Shown here piece by piece: positions 1 to 10,492 of a stretch of 64,000 nucleotides of DNA. The position numbers and the translations under genes are program-made. Each line of letters starts with the position of its first letter. The stretch's first letter is position 1. The stretch comes from Tubulanus polymorphus. Taxonomy: Eukaryota > Nemertea > Palaeonemertea > Tubulaniformes > Tubulanidae. Where the stretch lies: positions 4,680,072 to 4,744,071 of the forward strand of contig NC_134034.1 in NCBI RefSeq assembly GCF_964204645.1, read 5' to 3'. The notes below the pieces were generated by a model. It was not told where the DNA came from, ran no database searches, and was given only the letters and a program-made list of their open reading frames with translations.

Positions 1-1
1 A

Positions 2-673
2 AGAACATCAATGAAATTTAATAAACCAATCTATGTTGGCGCTTCAGTTTTAGAAATATCAAAATTACTAATGTATGAATTCTATTATAATGTATTACAA
101 CCACTTTTTGGAGAAAAACATATAGAAATACTATATTTTGATACAGATTCTTACATATTAAAGATAAAAACTGATAACATAACAGATGATTTAAAAATAT
201 TAAAACATCATTTTGATTTTAGTAACTATCCTAAAGATCATGAATTGTTTAGCAATGATAATAAAAAAGTTCCTGGTAAATTCAAAGATGAATTAGGCGG
301 TGAAGAAATGATTGAATTCATTGCTATTAGATCTAAAATGTATTCATATAAAACTAAAGAACATGAAGCTAAAAAGTTAAAAGGAATAACCAAAAGTGTA
401 GTAGAAAAGAATATTCTTTTCAAAGATTACATCAATTGTATATTCAATGAAGAAGTTAGAAAACATAAAATGAGATGTTTAAGATCTGAAGATCATGAAA
501 TGTTTATTGAAGAAATTGAAAAGATAAGTCTAAACCCATTTGATGATAAAAGATATATTTTAGATGATGGAATTCATACAGTTGCTTATGGATGTAATTT
601 AGATGAATACTTAAAATTTAAAAGAGAAGAAACAAAAGTAAACGAGATAATGAAAAGAATTCTAACGTGTTAA
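2..673 (+). CDS. polB: Family B DNA polymerase, C-terminal part (copy A, cut by the window edge)
   Basis: This is the last ~223 codons of a protein-primed family B DNA polymerase, open to the window edge. Catalytic motif C (YFDTDS) is encoded at about 134-151. The family extends linear DNA from a terminal protein and belongs to Polinton/Maverick elements and related viruses. The reading frame continues upstream of the first visible ATG at 11, so that ATG is internal. The protein ends at the TAA at 671-673, and the p117 homologue follows after 29 bases. Copy A runs on the + strand, opposite to the polB genes of units B, C and D. No break is visible in this part. Confidence 0.93.
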   Translation, partial: RTSMKFNKPIYVGASVLEISKLLMYEFYYNVLQPLFGEKHIEILYFDTDSYILKIKTDNITDDLKILKHHFDFSNYPKDHELFSNDNKKVPGKFKDELGGEEMIEFIAIRSKMYSYKTKEHEAKKLKGITKSVVEKNILFKDYINCIFNEEVRKHKMRCLRSEDHEMFIEEIEKISLNPFDDKRYILDDGIHTVAYGCNLDEYLKFKREETKVNEIMKRILTC

Positions 674-702
674 TCAAATTTTAATAAAAATATGTTATTA
701 AA

Positions 703-1051
703 ATGGAGAGTAAACAAGCGCACAGTGAGAACAACAAATCATTTCTAGATAGAATAAAAGATACTTCAAATGTCAATAGATTATAAATTCAAAAAGTTAA
801 CAGAATTAACAATCCATAAGAAATATCTAATTACAGATATTGTTACAGTTACTAATAACTATGGAGATAAATTAGTTATACACTTAGAATATGAAGGATT
901 AAAAGGAAATACATATAAATTCAGAACATATTTACCAGATAGATTTCATAGATTATCAAGTGAAGACTTAGAAGAATTATGTTCTGGAGATTTCTATTTC
1001 GTATACAAAGGTAAGAATGAAAAGGGGCACCATGAAATAGATTTCGAATAA
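703..1051 (+). pseudogene. p117 homologue, frameshifted (copy A)
   Basis: The start at 703 matches the p117 gene of units B and C and is preceded by the same TATTAAAATGG start context. The first ~23 codons agree with the homologues. Around 769-775 the copy has a net loss of 5 bases compared with unit B, which shifts the frame, and the rest of the homologous protein is open from 770 to 1051. Only a truncated product could be made. Confidence 0.85.
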
Positions 1052-1068
1052 GAAAATATGTAAAATAA

Positions 1069-1827
1069 ATGGTGGAATTAAAAGAATACAGAATATTTGT
1101 TGATTCAAGAAAACTTACTAATTATAAATCTCATAATTTATTAGTACAATTAGATAGAGAATATAAAAATTGCGTAAATTTAAAATTAGTTAATATAAGT
1201 TTATGTAATTCTTTTTACAATATATCGAATAAAACTATTGAACATAATACTTTTTTAATTCATATCAGAAATATAAATAAATGGTTTCATCTATTTTTAA
1301 AACCAGGATTATATAATTTAGAAACATTAGCACAAGAAATTAACAGAAGAGCACGGTTGAAAATTAGAAAAGATGATAAATTTTTAATATGATTTATAAA
1401 AAGTGATAGCACAAATAAAATTAAAATAAAGGTATATGATGAAAGTCAACATGCATTTATAGTAAAAAAACCATTAGCTAAATTGCTAGGAATTGCACCA
1501 GATGTTGTTACAGTAAACGTAGAAGGCATTTCAAATATAATACCTTTTACGCACTTTTATATTTATTGCAATTTAATTGATCCTACAAAAACATTTGAAG
1601 CAACTAAAGATACAATTTGTAATTCTAGTATATTAAATATTTTACCATTAAAGAATGTTAAACAATTTGGAACTCAAATAAATTATAATTTAACAGAATG
1701 TGATTTCAAACCTTGCATTCCTCAATTTAATAATTTTAAATTAGAAATAAGAAATCATAATGGATATTTAATTGATTTGAATAACTTTCCTGTGATATAT
1801 GAATTAGTTATAAGATGTAGAGAGTAA
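1069..1827 (+). pseudogene. p230 homologue with one nonsense codon (copy A)
   Basis: One frame runs from ATG 1069 to TAA 1825-1827 and is interrupted only by TGA at 1390-1392, where unit D has an Arg codon, so a single C-to-T change is enough. The product would be about 252 residues. The poly-A tract at about 1463-1469 has seven A here and keeps frame, whereas units B and D have other lengths there. The first ~100 residues are rich in short beta-type segments and include the pattern LKPGLYNLETL. That style resembles penton, fibre or minor capsid proteins of dsDNA viruses, but I cannot assign it to a family. Confidence 0.8.
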
Positions 1828-1843
1828 TTTTTTCATTATATAA

Positions 1844-2200
1844 ATGAATATAACTGTTGGACCGAGTATATGTTTTGGGTTTGATTTTAAACGTGAGAAA
1901 GAAATGAAATTTAACGTTAATGATGTAATTACACATATTAAAAATATTGCATTTTCTAATGAAACAACATTTGAGTATGAAACAACAATAGATAAAGAAA
2001 CTTTAAATGTAGAAAAGATTACTAATTTAATTAGAGAATCTTTAAGATTTTATGAATTAGATGAAGATTTCATTATTGATGATATTAAAAGAATAATAAC
2101 TGAAATATATGAAAATGAAACTAATAATACCATAAATGTTGAAATAATTATAACTAAGATAAATGAATATTTTGAAGATAGTAATTTTTTTGATAAATAA
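1844..2200 (+). CDS. p118, uncharacterised small acidic protein (copy A)
   Basis: This is an intact 118-residue ORF. The N-terminus (MNITVGPSICFGFDFK) is almost invariant between copies. The rest is charged and probably helical, with no signal peptide or membrane segment. It belongs to the sequence class of unit C (119 aa), while units B and D carry a clearly different 113-aa version. Its TAA at 2198-2200 directly abuts the ATG of p73 at 2201. The role is unknown; its place in the putative virion block suggests a structural or assembly function. Confidence 0.75.
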   Translation: MNITVGPSICFGFDFKREKEMKFNVNDVITHIKNIAFSNETTFEYETTIDKETLNVEKITNLIRESLRFYELDEDFIIDDIKRIITEIYENETNNTINVEIIITKINEYFEDSNFFDK

Positions 2201-2422
2201 ATGAGTGATAATAAGTGGATGATAACTGGATTATATAATGGAGCATTACTATCAGTTGGAACTGTTGGTTATTCAATGGAATTAAAAAAAGTATTTAAAA
2301 TGGGAAGTGTTAATGTTGATAGATTTGATATAAATGATATTTTAAAGTTAACATTAGCAGTTACTTTATCTAATTTAACTATTGATTATTTGGAAAAACA
2401 AAAATATATTCCTCCCATATAA
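2201..2422 (+). CDS. p73, small protein with hydrophobic segments (copy A)
   Basis: This is an intact 73-residue ORF, nearly identical to those of units C and D. Two moderately hydrophobic stretches, around residues 8-27 and 45-60, could be membrane-associated. It ends in the conserved KQKYIPPI tail. It starts right after the p118 stop codon. I do not recognise a family with a known function; position in the block suggests a minor virion membrane or capsid-associated component. Confidence 0.75.
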   Translation: MSDNKWMITGLYNGALLSVGTVGYSMELKKVFKMGSVNVDRFDINDILKLTLAVTLSNLTIDYLEKQKYIPPI

Positions 2423-2446
2423 ATGCATAATTATTTTGCTAAATAA

Positions 2447-2693
2447 ATGGCTTCTGCAATTATAACTATTATAGGATCGGCATTTGTTAACGCTTTGGCA
2501 TTTACTGGTGGTGGTAATTTATTTAAGCATATTGATAAAAATAGTTCATTAGGGAAACAAAGAAGACATAACTTATCGTTAGAAAAATATAATAAAGCAG
2601 CAGAAGAATATAGAGAAAAGAGACAAAATTATATGGATTATATTAATAAGGAATTATATAATTAGAACATTTCACACCGAGATTTTCAATCAG
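2447..2693 (+). pseudogene. p140 homologue, truncated (copy A)
   Basis: The start at 2447 sits in the conserved TAAATAAATGG context. The first 72 codons match p140 of units B and D, up to TAG at 2663-2665 where the homologues have Gln. Homology continues untranslated for about 28 bases and stops near 2693, where unrelated repeat DNA begins. The genes expected next (p144, p458, p525) are missing from copy A. Confidence 0.85.
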
Positions 2694-3820
2694 TCGAATT
2701 TAGCATTCACGCTGAAATCATACAAGCCAGTTACTCACACATACATTTGAGTTAGTAGGTTAGGTAACAAAATTACTGATTGTAGGAACCATTTTAGCTG
2801 TTGTGATGTACTATTGATATTTTCAACATTGACAAAGAAATTAATGTGTCATGATACAGACATGGGTACTTCTAATGTATTGAAGCAGCTTAGGTATTCA
2901 ATAGTGAACAAAGACATCATCAGCAAAAAAGAGTAAAGTAACTCAATAGAAATAGACGAATAGTGGACGAATATTTGTTCAGCAAAAGTAGAGTAAAGTA
3001 ACTCAACAGGAATAGTTTGAATAAGGTAATACTCCCCGAGTTAATGTACAGAGCATTCGTTGTTTGACAATTCTGGAAATATGCAACCATTAAAATTATT
3101 GAAGGGATATCATATAGTCACTAACATTAATGCTTGCCTGTAAACTCGATCAGGACTCATATAAGTTACTCACTTCTTCGAGCTGTGACATTGTACTTTG
3201 ACCTACACTACTCAAAATTGAATCAGTTAGGCCTACTTATAGTCACAAGATTAATTCATTAATTATTTTACATAGTAATCGTAAACAATCAATGAATTAG
3301 AGCCCGGAAATGAAAATTTCAAAACAACTTCTGCTGACCCTGACCTTTGACCTACAGGAACCAACATATAATCAGTTATCTATTTGCTCTAGGACAATCC
3401 ATCAATTTAATTTCACCAAGTTATCTTTAACCATTTATCTGTTATAGCCCGGAAATGAAAATAGCAAAATACCTTCTGGTGACCTTGACCTTAGACCTAC
3501 GGGACCCGATATCTAAGCAGTCACTGAAGGTCTCTAGGGTAACCTATCCGTAAAATTTCAGCAAGTAATCTTAAATCATTCATGAGTAAGAGCCCGGAAA
3601 TTAGAAATACAAAACAGCTCCTGGTGACCTCGACTTTTGACCCACAGGTTCCAAAATCTAATCAGTTACTAACCTCATCTAGTACAACACAGATATTAAA
3701 TTTCAGGAAAATCTGTCAAAGGGTTTGGGTGCTAGGGCACGGAAACCACTGCGGACGGACGGACGACGAAGTGAATATAGTATGCCCCCCACAACGCGTT
3801 GAGGGGGCATAACAATCAAT
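2694..3820. repeat. Dispersed host repeat, with a ~145-bp tandem section
   Basis: This segment separates the two halves of copy A. Three degenerate direct copies of a ~145-bp unit start near 3300, 3447 and 3591. Each opens with AGCCCGGAAAT and carries a TGACCTTTGACC-like motif about 40 bases later. The segment ends with GGACGGACGGACG near 3755 and a hairpin at 3782-3810 (ATGCCCCC stem, CAACGCGTTG inside). I associate this architecture with dispersed repeats of mollusc genomes; that attribution is from memory and unverified. No gene is visible. Confidence 0.6.
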
Positions 3821-4426
3821 TATTAAGATTGGACCATAAACAGTTTTTTCATCAGATGATTATAATTTATTTACGCATTATAAAGATTTATGGTTAACAA
3901 AAGAAAATAGAAATAATATGATATTTCAAGGCATCCAATCAGAAAACCAAAATAAATTAAGATCTGAAGCACATAATGCAGTAGTAACTAATGACGTAGA
4001 TAATTTAATAAAAAAGATTTATGGAAGCAAATATAAAATTCCATTAGACTTTGAATTGATCAATAATAATGCACCTTTATTAAAATATGCAATACAAGAA
4101 GATATTATATTCGAAATAACATTTGCTCCTGTTAATGAAATTGTATTATCTAGCGTTGTCAAAGATATGGATTACCAAATATATGTTTAGAATATGACAC
4201 AGTAACTGATGGAAATATTGCTAACACAAACTAAAATACAATCAAAATACAATAACACAAAACACAAAATACAATCAAGGATTTTAATTATCATATGATT
4301 ATATTGATAAATAAAAAACTTTAACTATTAATGCACATGATGAAATAATTAATGAGAATATTAACTTCCCAAGAAAATATATTAAAGGTATATTAATACT
4401 TCTACCATTGCGACATATTCTAAACT
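3821..4426 (+). pseudogene. Candidate major capsid protein gene, internal remnant (copy A)
   Basis: This matches roughly residues 85-290 of the 415-aa candidate capsid protein intact in unit C. Homology begins abruptly at about 3821, after the host repeat hairpin. An in-frame TAA follows at about 3837, then an open stretch of 90 codons (3918-4190). From 4190 the frame is broken by stops and by a local ACAATACAAT-type expansion near 4230-4275. Recognisable homology ends near 4426. Both gene ends are gone. Confidence 0.8.
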
Positions 4427-4540
4427 AGCTGTGAGATCACATGCATAACCTATATACACCATACAACAAAGGTCATGCCACACCTAACCTGCACCTGAAG
4501 TCGTGTGTAACATTTGGCATACATCATCACCATCTAACGT

Positions 4541-5200
4541 GATCAGTGTAAACTGTGTGTAAACCATGCTCATTTGTTGTATATGACCTGAACATGTCTC
4601 GGGGCGCTTCGATTTTTCAATCGGACAGTACATCCTGTCGTTTGTCACATTTAAGATAAGTTTATCTTAAAGTCAAGTCCGTATGGGACCATCATAACGA
4701 AGCCTACGAGTCAACCATGAGATAGCTCAATCCTGCCAATTTAGGCGCTTTCGGCAGATTTAATAAAACGTACGAGCAACATGGTAATTTACGAATTTCT
4801 TCTCTTATTTCAGCACCCGTCGCGACGTAAAGAACAAAGTTCATGCCGTAATAGGCAACGTCGCCGATCAGTGTTAACTTGTGTGTAGACCATAAAACCT
4901 GAACATCGCTCGGGGCGCTTCGGTTTTTCAATCGGACAGTATCCTATCGTTTGCCACATTTAATTTTAGACTATTATAAAATTAGGTCCGAATGGGACCA
5001 TCATAACAAAGCCTACGGGTCAATCATCGAGCTGAAAACGCCGATAATGTTCCAATACAGCAGTTAGAAAAAGCTTTGTTTCTTTCTTTTTTTGTGTATT
5101 ACATATCAATTCTGCCAATTGCCGTACGAGCAACATGGTAATTTACGAAGTTCTCTTCTTATTTCAGCACCCGTCGCGATGTAAAGAAAAAAGTTAATGC
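4541..5200. repeat. Tandem duplication of a GPCR 3' end
   Basis: About 4541-4866 and 4867-5200 are diverged direct copies. Shared landmarks are GATCAGTGT, CTCGGGGCGCTTCG, TTTTTCAATCGGACAGTA, TGGGACCATCATAAC and the receptor C-terminal coding stretch. The right copy belongs to the intact receptor gene; the left one is a detached spare. Confidence 0.75.
4704..4866 (-). pseudogene. Duplicated GPCR C-terminal fragment
   Basis: On the - strand this encodes the equivalent of the receptor's seventh membrane segment and proximal tail (NFVLYVATGAEIREEI, then KLPCC), closely similar to the end of the intact receptor at 5106-6188. Nothing upstream encodes the other six segments, so it is a relic of the tandem duplication. 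The surrounding open frame extends to 4931, but that part is not receptor-like. Confidence 0.75.
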
Positions 5201-6188
5201 CGTAATTAGCAACGTAAACCAAGACAAACAAATCACTGAGAACCTTTACATACGGTATATTCGATTTATATACTTCTGTACTTTGCATTATCCAATGAGG
5301 CGCGCATAGCAATAAAAACGAGAATGTTACAACTAAAGTCATTAGAATAATAACTCTATTTGTTTTCGTCCCTTTTTTCTCCGCTTGTTCACTTCTACGA
5401 CCAGTAAATTTTCTAAACCGAAGAACAACGAGCAAAAGCATGTTAACTATCAGGATGATAGTCGCCGGTACGTAAAATATCGTGAAAGAATAAGCAAGTG
5501 TCAATATGCCACTCAGATACTCATAATTCATCAAAACACATAGATTTTGAGATGGCGAGAACCTTACACTAAAGAACTGTATAAACCCAGAAGGCATACA
5601 ACCCAACGTTGTTAATAATGCTATGATTCTGGCGGTTTTTACTTTGTTTAAACGTCTAGTTAAAAATGGATAAGACACACAAGCGAGGCGCTCGATAGAT
5701 ACCACAGCAATAAACCAAGAAGACATATTCTGAAAAACGTGCATTGCATAATTCATTACTATACAAGCGGCCGTCGAGCGAAATTTGACGATGATGTTAA
5801 AGCCCATACATTTAAACAAGAAGTTCACCCAAAATATAAGTCTACCGACAAGCACAAACGAATCAGTTATAGCGAGAACAGAAAAATACACTGAATACGT
5901 TCGGCTACGCAGTTTTATTTGCATCATTAATAATGTCATTATATTTCCGAGAAGCCCAACGAATACAATGAGAGGTAAAACGACTAATGTAAACCAGTAC
6001 TGCGTTGGTCTCATATCGCCAACACTGGTCGTAAATCTATTTTCGATTTCTGCCGTCCAGTAAGCGAAATCATAGTACGTAATATTTTCCATTGATACGC
6101 AGTTACGCAGCTTTGATATGTTTCCACGCAGACTTATGTTACAACAATTCTCGCATTTAGACCATGTCGTATCATTTATATCATTCAC
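5106..6188 (-). CDS. Rhodopsin-family (class A) G-protein-coupled receptor, probably peptide receptor
   Basis: This 360-aa intronless ORF has seven membrane segments. Segment 1 contains GN (about residue 81). Segment 2 contains LAITD. Segment 3 ends with SIERLACVSYP, an ER form of the DRY motif. Segment 5 contains a FYVP proline, segment 6 contains CAPHW, and segment 7 contains NFFLY in place of NPxxY, followed by ATGAEIRRELRKL as helix 8. Several N-linked glycosylation sequons and Cys residues lie in the extracellular N-terminus. This suits the neuropeptide (FMRFamide-like) receptor groups expanded in lophotrochozoans. Base composition is less AT-rich than the flanking viral genes, so I read it as a host gene. 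Ligand unknown. Further 5' exons are possible. Confidence 0.85.
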   Translation of the reverse strand: MNDINDTTWSKCENCCNISLRGNISKLRNCVSMENITYYDFAYWTAEIENRFTTSVGDMRPTQYWFTLVVLPLIVFVGLLGNIMTLLMMQIKLRSRTYSVYFSVLAITDSFVLVGRLIFWVNFLFKCMGFNIIVKFRSTAACIVMNYAMHVFQNMSSWFIAVVSIERLACVSYPFLTRRLNKVKTARIIALLTTLGCMPSGFIQFFSVRFSPSQNLCVLMNYEYLSGILTLAYSFTIFYVPATIILIVNMLLLVVLRFRKFTGRRSEQAEKKGTKTNRVIILMTLVVTFSFLLLCAPHWIMQSTEVYKSNIPYVKVLSDLFVLVYVANYGINFFLYIATGAEIRRELRKLPCCSYGNWQN

Positions 6189-7470
6189 CCACCTTTCCTA
6201 TTCAGTGTAAAAAAATCAATCAAGCCTTTTGTTAATCTTAATTTTTTATTATGAATGCTGATCGCAAGAGAGGAGAAAATTGATGAATGCCTTGAATAGA
6301 ATCGTTTTAGTGAGAGGAAAATATCAGGTACAAAATAATCGACTTACGTGTGCATAGCCAGCATGAGCATGAAGCTTTTCTAATGTCTTCAAATTAATTC
6401 CCAGGTCATGGGAATAGCTGTAAAACAACTAGCAATACCAACAAGTAAAACGCCAAAATTCGAATTATCGGTTTTACAGAGACTTATGTAACGCACTTCC
6501 TGATGGTATTGGCAACGTGCGTGCGTGTGAACGAACTGAAATTATAACGAACTAAAAATAAAATACAATATATACTGTTAATCAAGACGTGACAGATGAT
6601 TATATAGCAATGATATGTTACTACGAACCAAACCTAACCGATTATCACCCAAGTTTTACCAATTCCAATTATATTATGAACCAAATACCAACTCAAAAAT
6701 TAACAATACTAGTTACAAAATATGAACTTTTATAGGTGCATTGTTTTCTGAATAATCTTATCTAACAACTTTGGTTGAAAGATAATCAACAGAGTCCAAA
6801 TAACAAATCGCGCTGTCGTACTCCAACACCTCGCTCCTCGAATAATTACGAAAACATCAAGATTCTGTTCTAATCACCAACGCCAGAAAAATACACGGAT
6901 TTAGTATGACAAATCAATAGTCTCTGGTAGTAGAAGACAAATCACAACGATCACGAATCAGCCTTTAGGTGAATCATATTTCACACATCATTCCTCCGCA
7001 ATAATGATGAACGCGAAATTCCAATCACTACTCCGAGCGTAATAAAATCTGTACACATGGCAAATACAATGTATCTACACAAAGTCGTAGAAATCGCGGT
7101 TTAAATCTTACGAAACTGCTAGTTGCTCTGAAATTCTGCTTTATACACTTCTGGTACGTATGCAATCCAACTAGCAATTACTTCTCTACTGTATAATGAT
7201 GAAAGTACTATATCCAACAATCCAGCTTCACGGATGTGAATAAAATCCGTTAAATAATCCATGACGGATCAAATTAAACTTGATAAAACAGCGATAAAAT
7301 AACTATTCATTCTTTGACAGGGAAAAACTAAAATTAACAGAGCTGTGTGGCAACCCGTGATACTATTGAAACCAAATCAAATCTGGCTCACCGAAACGGC
7401 TCAACCCCAGTATCCGGTTAAGTAGTCACAAGACTTTTCAACGATAAACGAATTGCTACGCGGTGCAGTA
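6189..7470. other. Gene-free stretch
   Basis: No coding region, RNA gene or strong repeat was recognised here. It is less AT-rich than the viral units, like the GPCR region, and is probably host intergenic DNA that may hold the receptor promoter. Confidence 0.5.
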
Positions 7471-7487
7471 AGTCAAAAATATTTGAA

Positions 7488-8012
7488 CAACATCGCCAAC
7501 ATCGTTACAACGTCAACATCGTCAACAGCGTGAACAACGTCAACATCGTCAGCATCGTCAACGCCATCACTATCGTCAACATCGTAAACAACATCAACAT
7601 TGCCAACACAGTCAACAACGTCAACATCCCCAACATCGTCAGTATCGTTAGTTTGACAAAATTTGGAAAATGTTAAACGATTTTTACACTTCAATCCCCA
7701 TGGTCATCGATTACGAATAATTCACGAAATACGTACTACGAGTGAACGCTATTAAAGATTTGGTTTCAATATTCCCATCTACAGAGTTGTCTGGGTTTAG
7801 TGTGACCTATAGTGTTTCAAACATTCCCCTCTATAGAGTTTTCTGGGATAGTGGGGTGTGTATTGAGTCAATATTCCCCTCTATAGGGATGTTAGCGATG
7901 TTGACGTTGTTGACGATTGACGATGTTGGCGATGTTGACGGTGTTGACGATGCTGGCGATGTTGACGATGTTAACAATGTTGACGAGGTTTTGACGATGT
8001 TTACGATAGGAT
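7488..8012. repeat. GTTGAC-type microsatellites in opposite orientations around a short spacer repeat
   Basis: About 7488-7655 is built from CAACATCGTCAA-like hexamer or dodecamer repeats. About 7890-8012 is the same family as its reverse complement (GTTGACGATGTT). Between them, about 7765-7890 holds three degenerate copies of a TCAATATTCCCCTCTATAG unit. Asp/Val-rich open frames across the microsatellites are translation artefacts. Confidence 0.75.
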
Positions 8013-8384
8013 AAAATCCAGGGCCGAATTACTGCTTTTATGATGTTGTACGTTTCCACCTTAAGAACTATTTTACCGGATACTCGAGTTGAAGAGTTCA
8101 CAGGATGTAACATGCCCTTGAAAGTAATTCGGAGAAATCTAAGTAGCACTCAGCAATAGAGTAAAATAGTTCATACTCAAAATAATATAAAATGTACTAC
8201 CAAGTGTGGATTTTTGTGATGAAAAGATAAAGGTAACTATGAGTCATACCTCGATTTAACGCCCCTCCCCCCATTCACCACCAACCTCGCCTACCGCCTG
8301 GATTTCATGGAAAACAAAACATTCGTATCTAAAATGTACCGGAAAAACACCGCCACCGCCAACGTAATCTCCTAGTACAATCCT

Positions 8385-8720
8385 AACCCAGCAACGCTAT
8401 CCTGTGGAAGTGAACCTGGTAAATTGTATGGCTAATGTAAAGTTCATAAAGAAAGCTTCCCTTTCAGACCTGTAGTTTCGATGATCGGCACTGCTGAATA
8501 CAATCTGGCTAAGTATCTGGACAAAATTATCAAACCACAAATTTCTACCAAATTTATGCTTAACAGTACCTGGGAATTTCTGGAAAGCTAAAGGTTTTCA
8601 TTTTTCACCCTTCTGATATACTCATTAATTTTGGTGTCGAATCTCTGTTTACAAACGTACCGCTCAAAGAAACTATAGACCTGATTTCAGATTATATCTA
8701 CAAATCAGATTCCAAAACCT
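8385..8720 (+). pseudogene. Penelope-like element remnant (reverse transcriptase part)
   Basis: Six-frame reading on the + strand recovers, with stops and shifts, a stretch matching the reverse transcriptase of the element at 10173-13092: PGKLYG, then FPFRPVVSM, TAEYNLAKYLD, IIKP, and later SLFTNVPL. It is older and more decayed than either full Penelope copy in this window. It ends directly before the palindrome at 8741. Confidence 0.7.
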
Positions 8721-8740
8721 CGTACGATAAGGCTACGTTG

Positions 8741-8891
8741 GTAATAGGGGTTTAGTTGTTTCATACCAAAGGTCGAACGGTCGAGTGAGTAAAAAATAAA
8801 AAATAAATTCTCGCACACTCGAATTTATGTTTTATTTTTTACACACTCGCCCCGTTCAACTTTTGATATGAAACAACTAAACCCCTATTAC
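8741..8891. repeat. Palindrome 1 (~75-bp arms) at the start of a left-end fragment
   Basis: A near-perfect inverted repeat starts GTAATAGGGG and ends CCCCTATTAC. Its arms carry AAAGGTCGAACGGTCGAG and its imperfect counterpart. The centre is AAATTC, a 10-base loop TCGCACACTC, then GAATTT. The same outer ends recur in palindromes 2 and 3. The right flank CTTAAAATATTCAT is shared by all three; the left flank here is Penelope-remnant DNA. See the finding on unit ends. Confidence 0.85.
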
Positions 8892-8971
8892 TCTTAAAAT
8901 ATTCATATATATGAATAACATATAAATGAATAACTTCTAAAATCAATTTTAATAAAAAATTTGATATTAAA

Positions 8972-9820
8972 ATGGAAGCAAATAAGTACTACTGCCCAAC
9001 ATGTAATATCGATATAGATAAATCCCAAAAATCAAGACACAATAAAACTAAAACACATTTAGAGAATAAATTGAAACTAGAATATAAAGATGATATATTA
9101 GAAACTAAATTAGATGAATTAAAGAATGAAAAAGAAACATATAAATGTGATACATGTAATCAATCATTCAGTGATAATAGATATTAAAATGAACATCTAA
9201 AATCTAAAAGTCATATTAGAAATATGAATAATGATAACTTATTTTCATTATTTAACATTAAAAATTATATCTCAGCAACAAATTTAGTGTATGGAAGACA
9301 ATATAAAATTTATAATATTTCTATAATCAATCAAATATTTACAAATGAAGCATATTTAATTATTGAACTGATAGATAATGGAATCAAAAATCCTAACATA
9401 TTTAATACAGTTTTAAATCATCATAAAGGAACTTTAGATGAAAAAATTATAAATATTCTTGAAACTCCTTTCAATGAAAGAAATGATGATTTAATACTTT
9501 CTACAGGTTACAATAATTTGATTAACTTAAGAATTGAAAAAAGACAATTATATTATTTAAATTTTGATGATAAACCAATTATCTATAATGAAAATTCATC
9601 AAATATTGGTATTCAATGTGAATTAGATAATGAACAATCATTCAAAGATATTGGAATTCAATGTAATTTAGATGATGAATTTGTTGCGCTTGAATATAAT
9701 CCTAATGAAAGCGTTTTATGTAATTGTGGAAAATATTATACTCGAGGCAATAAATCACACCATCTCAAATCAAAATATCCTAACTCCAAATATGGAAATC
9801 AATTTAGTAAAAAAATTTGA
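8972..9820 (+). pseudogene. Zinc-finger fusion gene: polB N-terminus joined to p198 domain (one nonsense codon)
   Basis: The first ~90 codons are the polB N-terminus with two C2H2-type fingers (CPTC...H...H near residues 8-29 and CDTC...H...H near 60-80). One frame continues from 8972 to 9820, interrupted only by TAA at 9185-9187 where polB has a Tyr codon. After about 9234 polB homology ends and an unrelated ~195-residue sequence follows in the same frame, ending with a Cys/His cluster (CNCGKYYTRGNKSHH). Part of it (the segment with YKIYNISIINQ) loosely resembles p117. It is followed after seven bases by the HNH gene. Only this place in the window has the p198 part. Confidence 0.6.
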
Positions 9821-10171
9821 TATTAAAATGGAATCAGAACAACCACAAAATATCAATATTACAAATAACACTGGCGTCATAAACATATACTACAAGAAGT
9901 GTTCTAAATGTGAATTAGATAAATTAGCTTTAACAGAATTTTGTAAGCGTAAGATTAGCAAAGATGGTTTTCAATATCGCTTTAAAACTTGCACTAAACT
10001 ATATACCAAACAATATCGAGAAGATAATATAGAACATTATAATTATTATATGGCAGAATATATGAGAGAAAGATATCAAACAGATCTTAATTTTAGATTG
10101 AAACAATGCTTAAGATCTAGATTAACACAATTATTCAACAAAGAAACACATTCAGCAACACTATCTAATTT

Positions 10172-10353
10172 AAATAATAATAAGAACGCAACTATCACAA
10201 TCTTCATGATGATAATGAGTTTATTTACATTTTCAAACGTTTCGATCGATTTCGACTCATCTCTTCGAGTCCTTTTCAAGAAATGACATGAAAAGATACA
10301 AACTATGTATAGTATACTGTTACTAATTACAGAGAATATCATGCAGGCGTGAA
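10172..10353. repeat. Penelope element 1 direct terminal repeat, left copy
   Basis: This 182-bp segment starts AAATAATAATAAGAACGC and ends ATGCAGGCGTGAA. It is repeated in the same orientation at 12837-13018. Confidence 0.88.
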
Positions 10354-10492
10354 GTGGCCTAGTTTACAAAGTACAAATGGATTATAAACATATCAAAATA
10401 CGTTCAGTAAAAATGAGACACCATGTGTGGAGAGTTGTTTGTTAATACTTGGTTTTTTGGATTTTATATATAATGCCTCTTTGATGGTGATT

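Noticed and set aside
3582-3812. 76-codon ORF ending in VCPPQRVEGA
   Set aside because: It lies wholly within the dispersed repeat and its hairpin; no homology or start context.
5106-6188. GPCR as a virus-captured receptor
   Set aside because: Its base composition and start context differ from the viral genes, and it lies outside any unit, next to host repeats. It is better read as a host gene.
7473-8149. Asp/Val-rich ORFs on both strands
   Set aside because: They are translations of the GTTGAC/GTCAAC microsatellite and show no other protein character.
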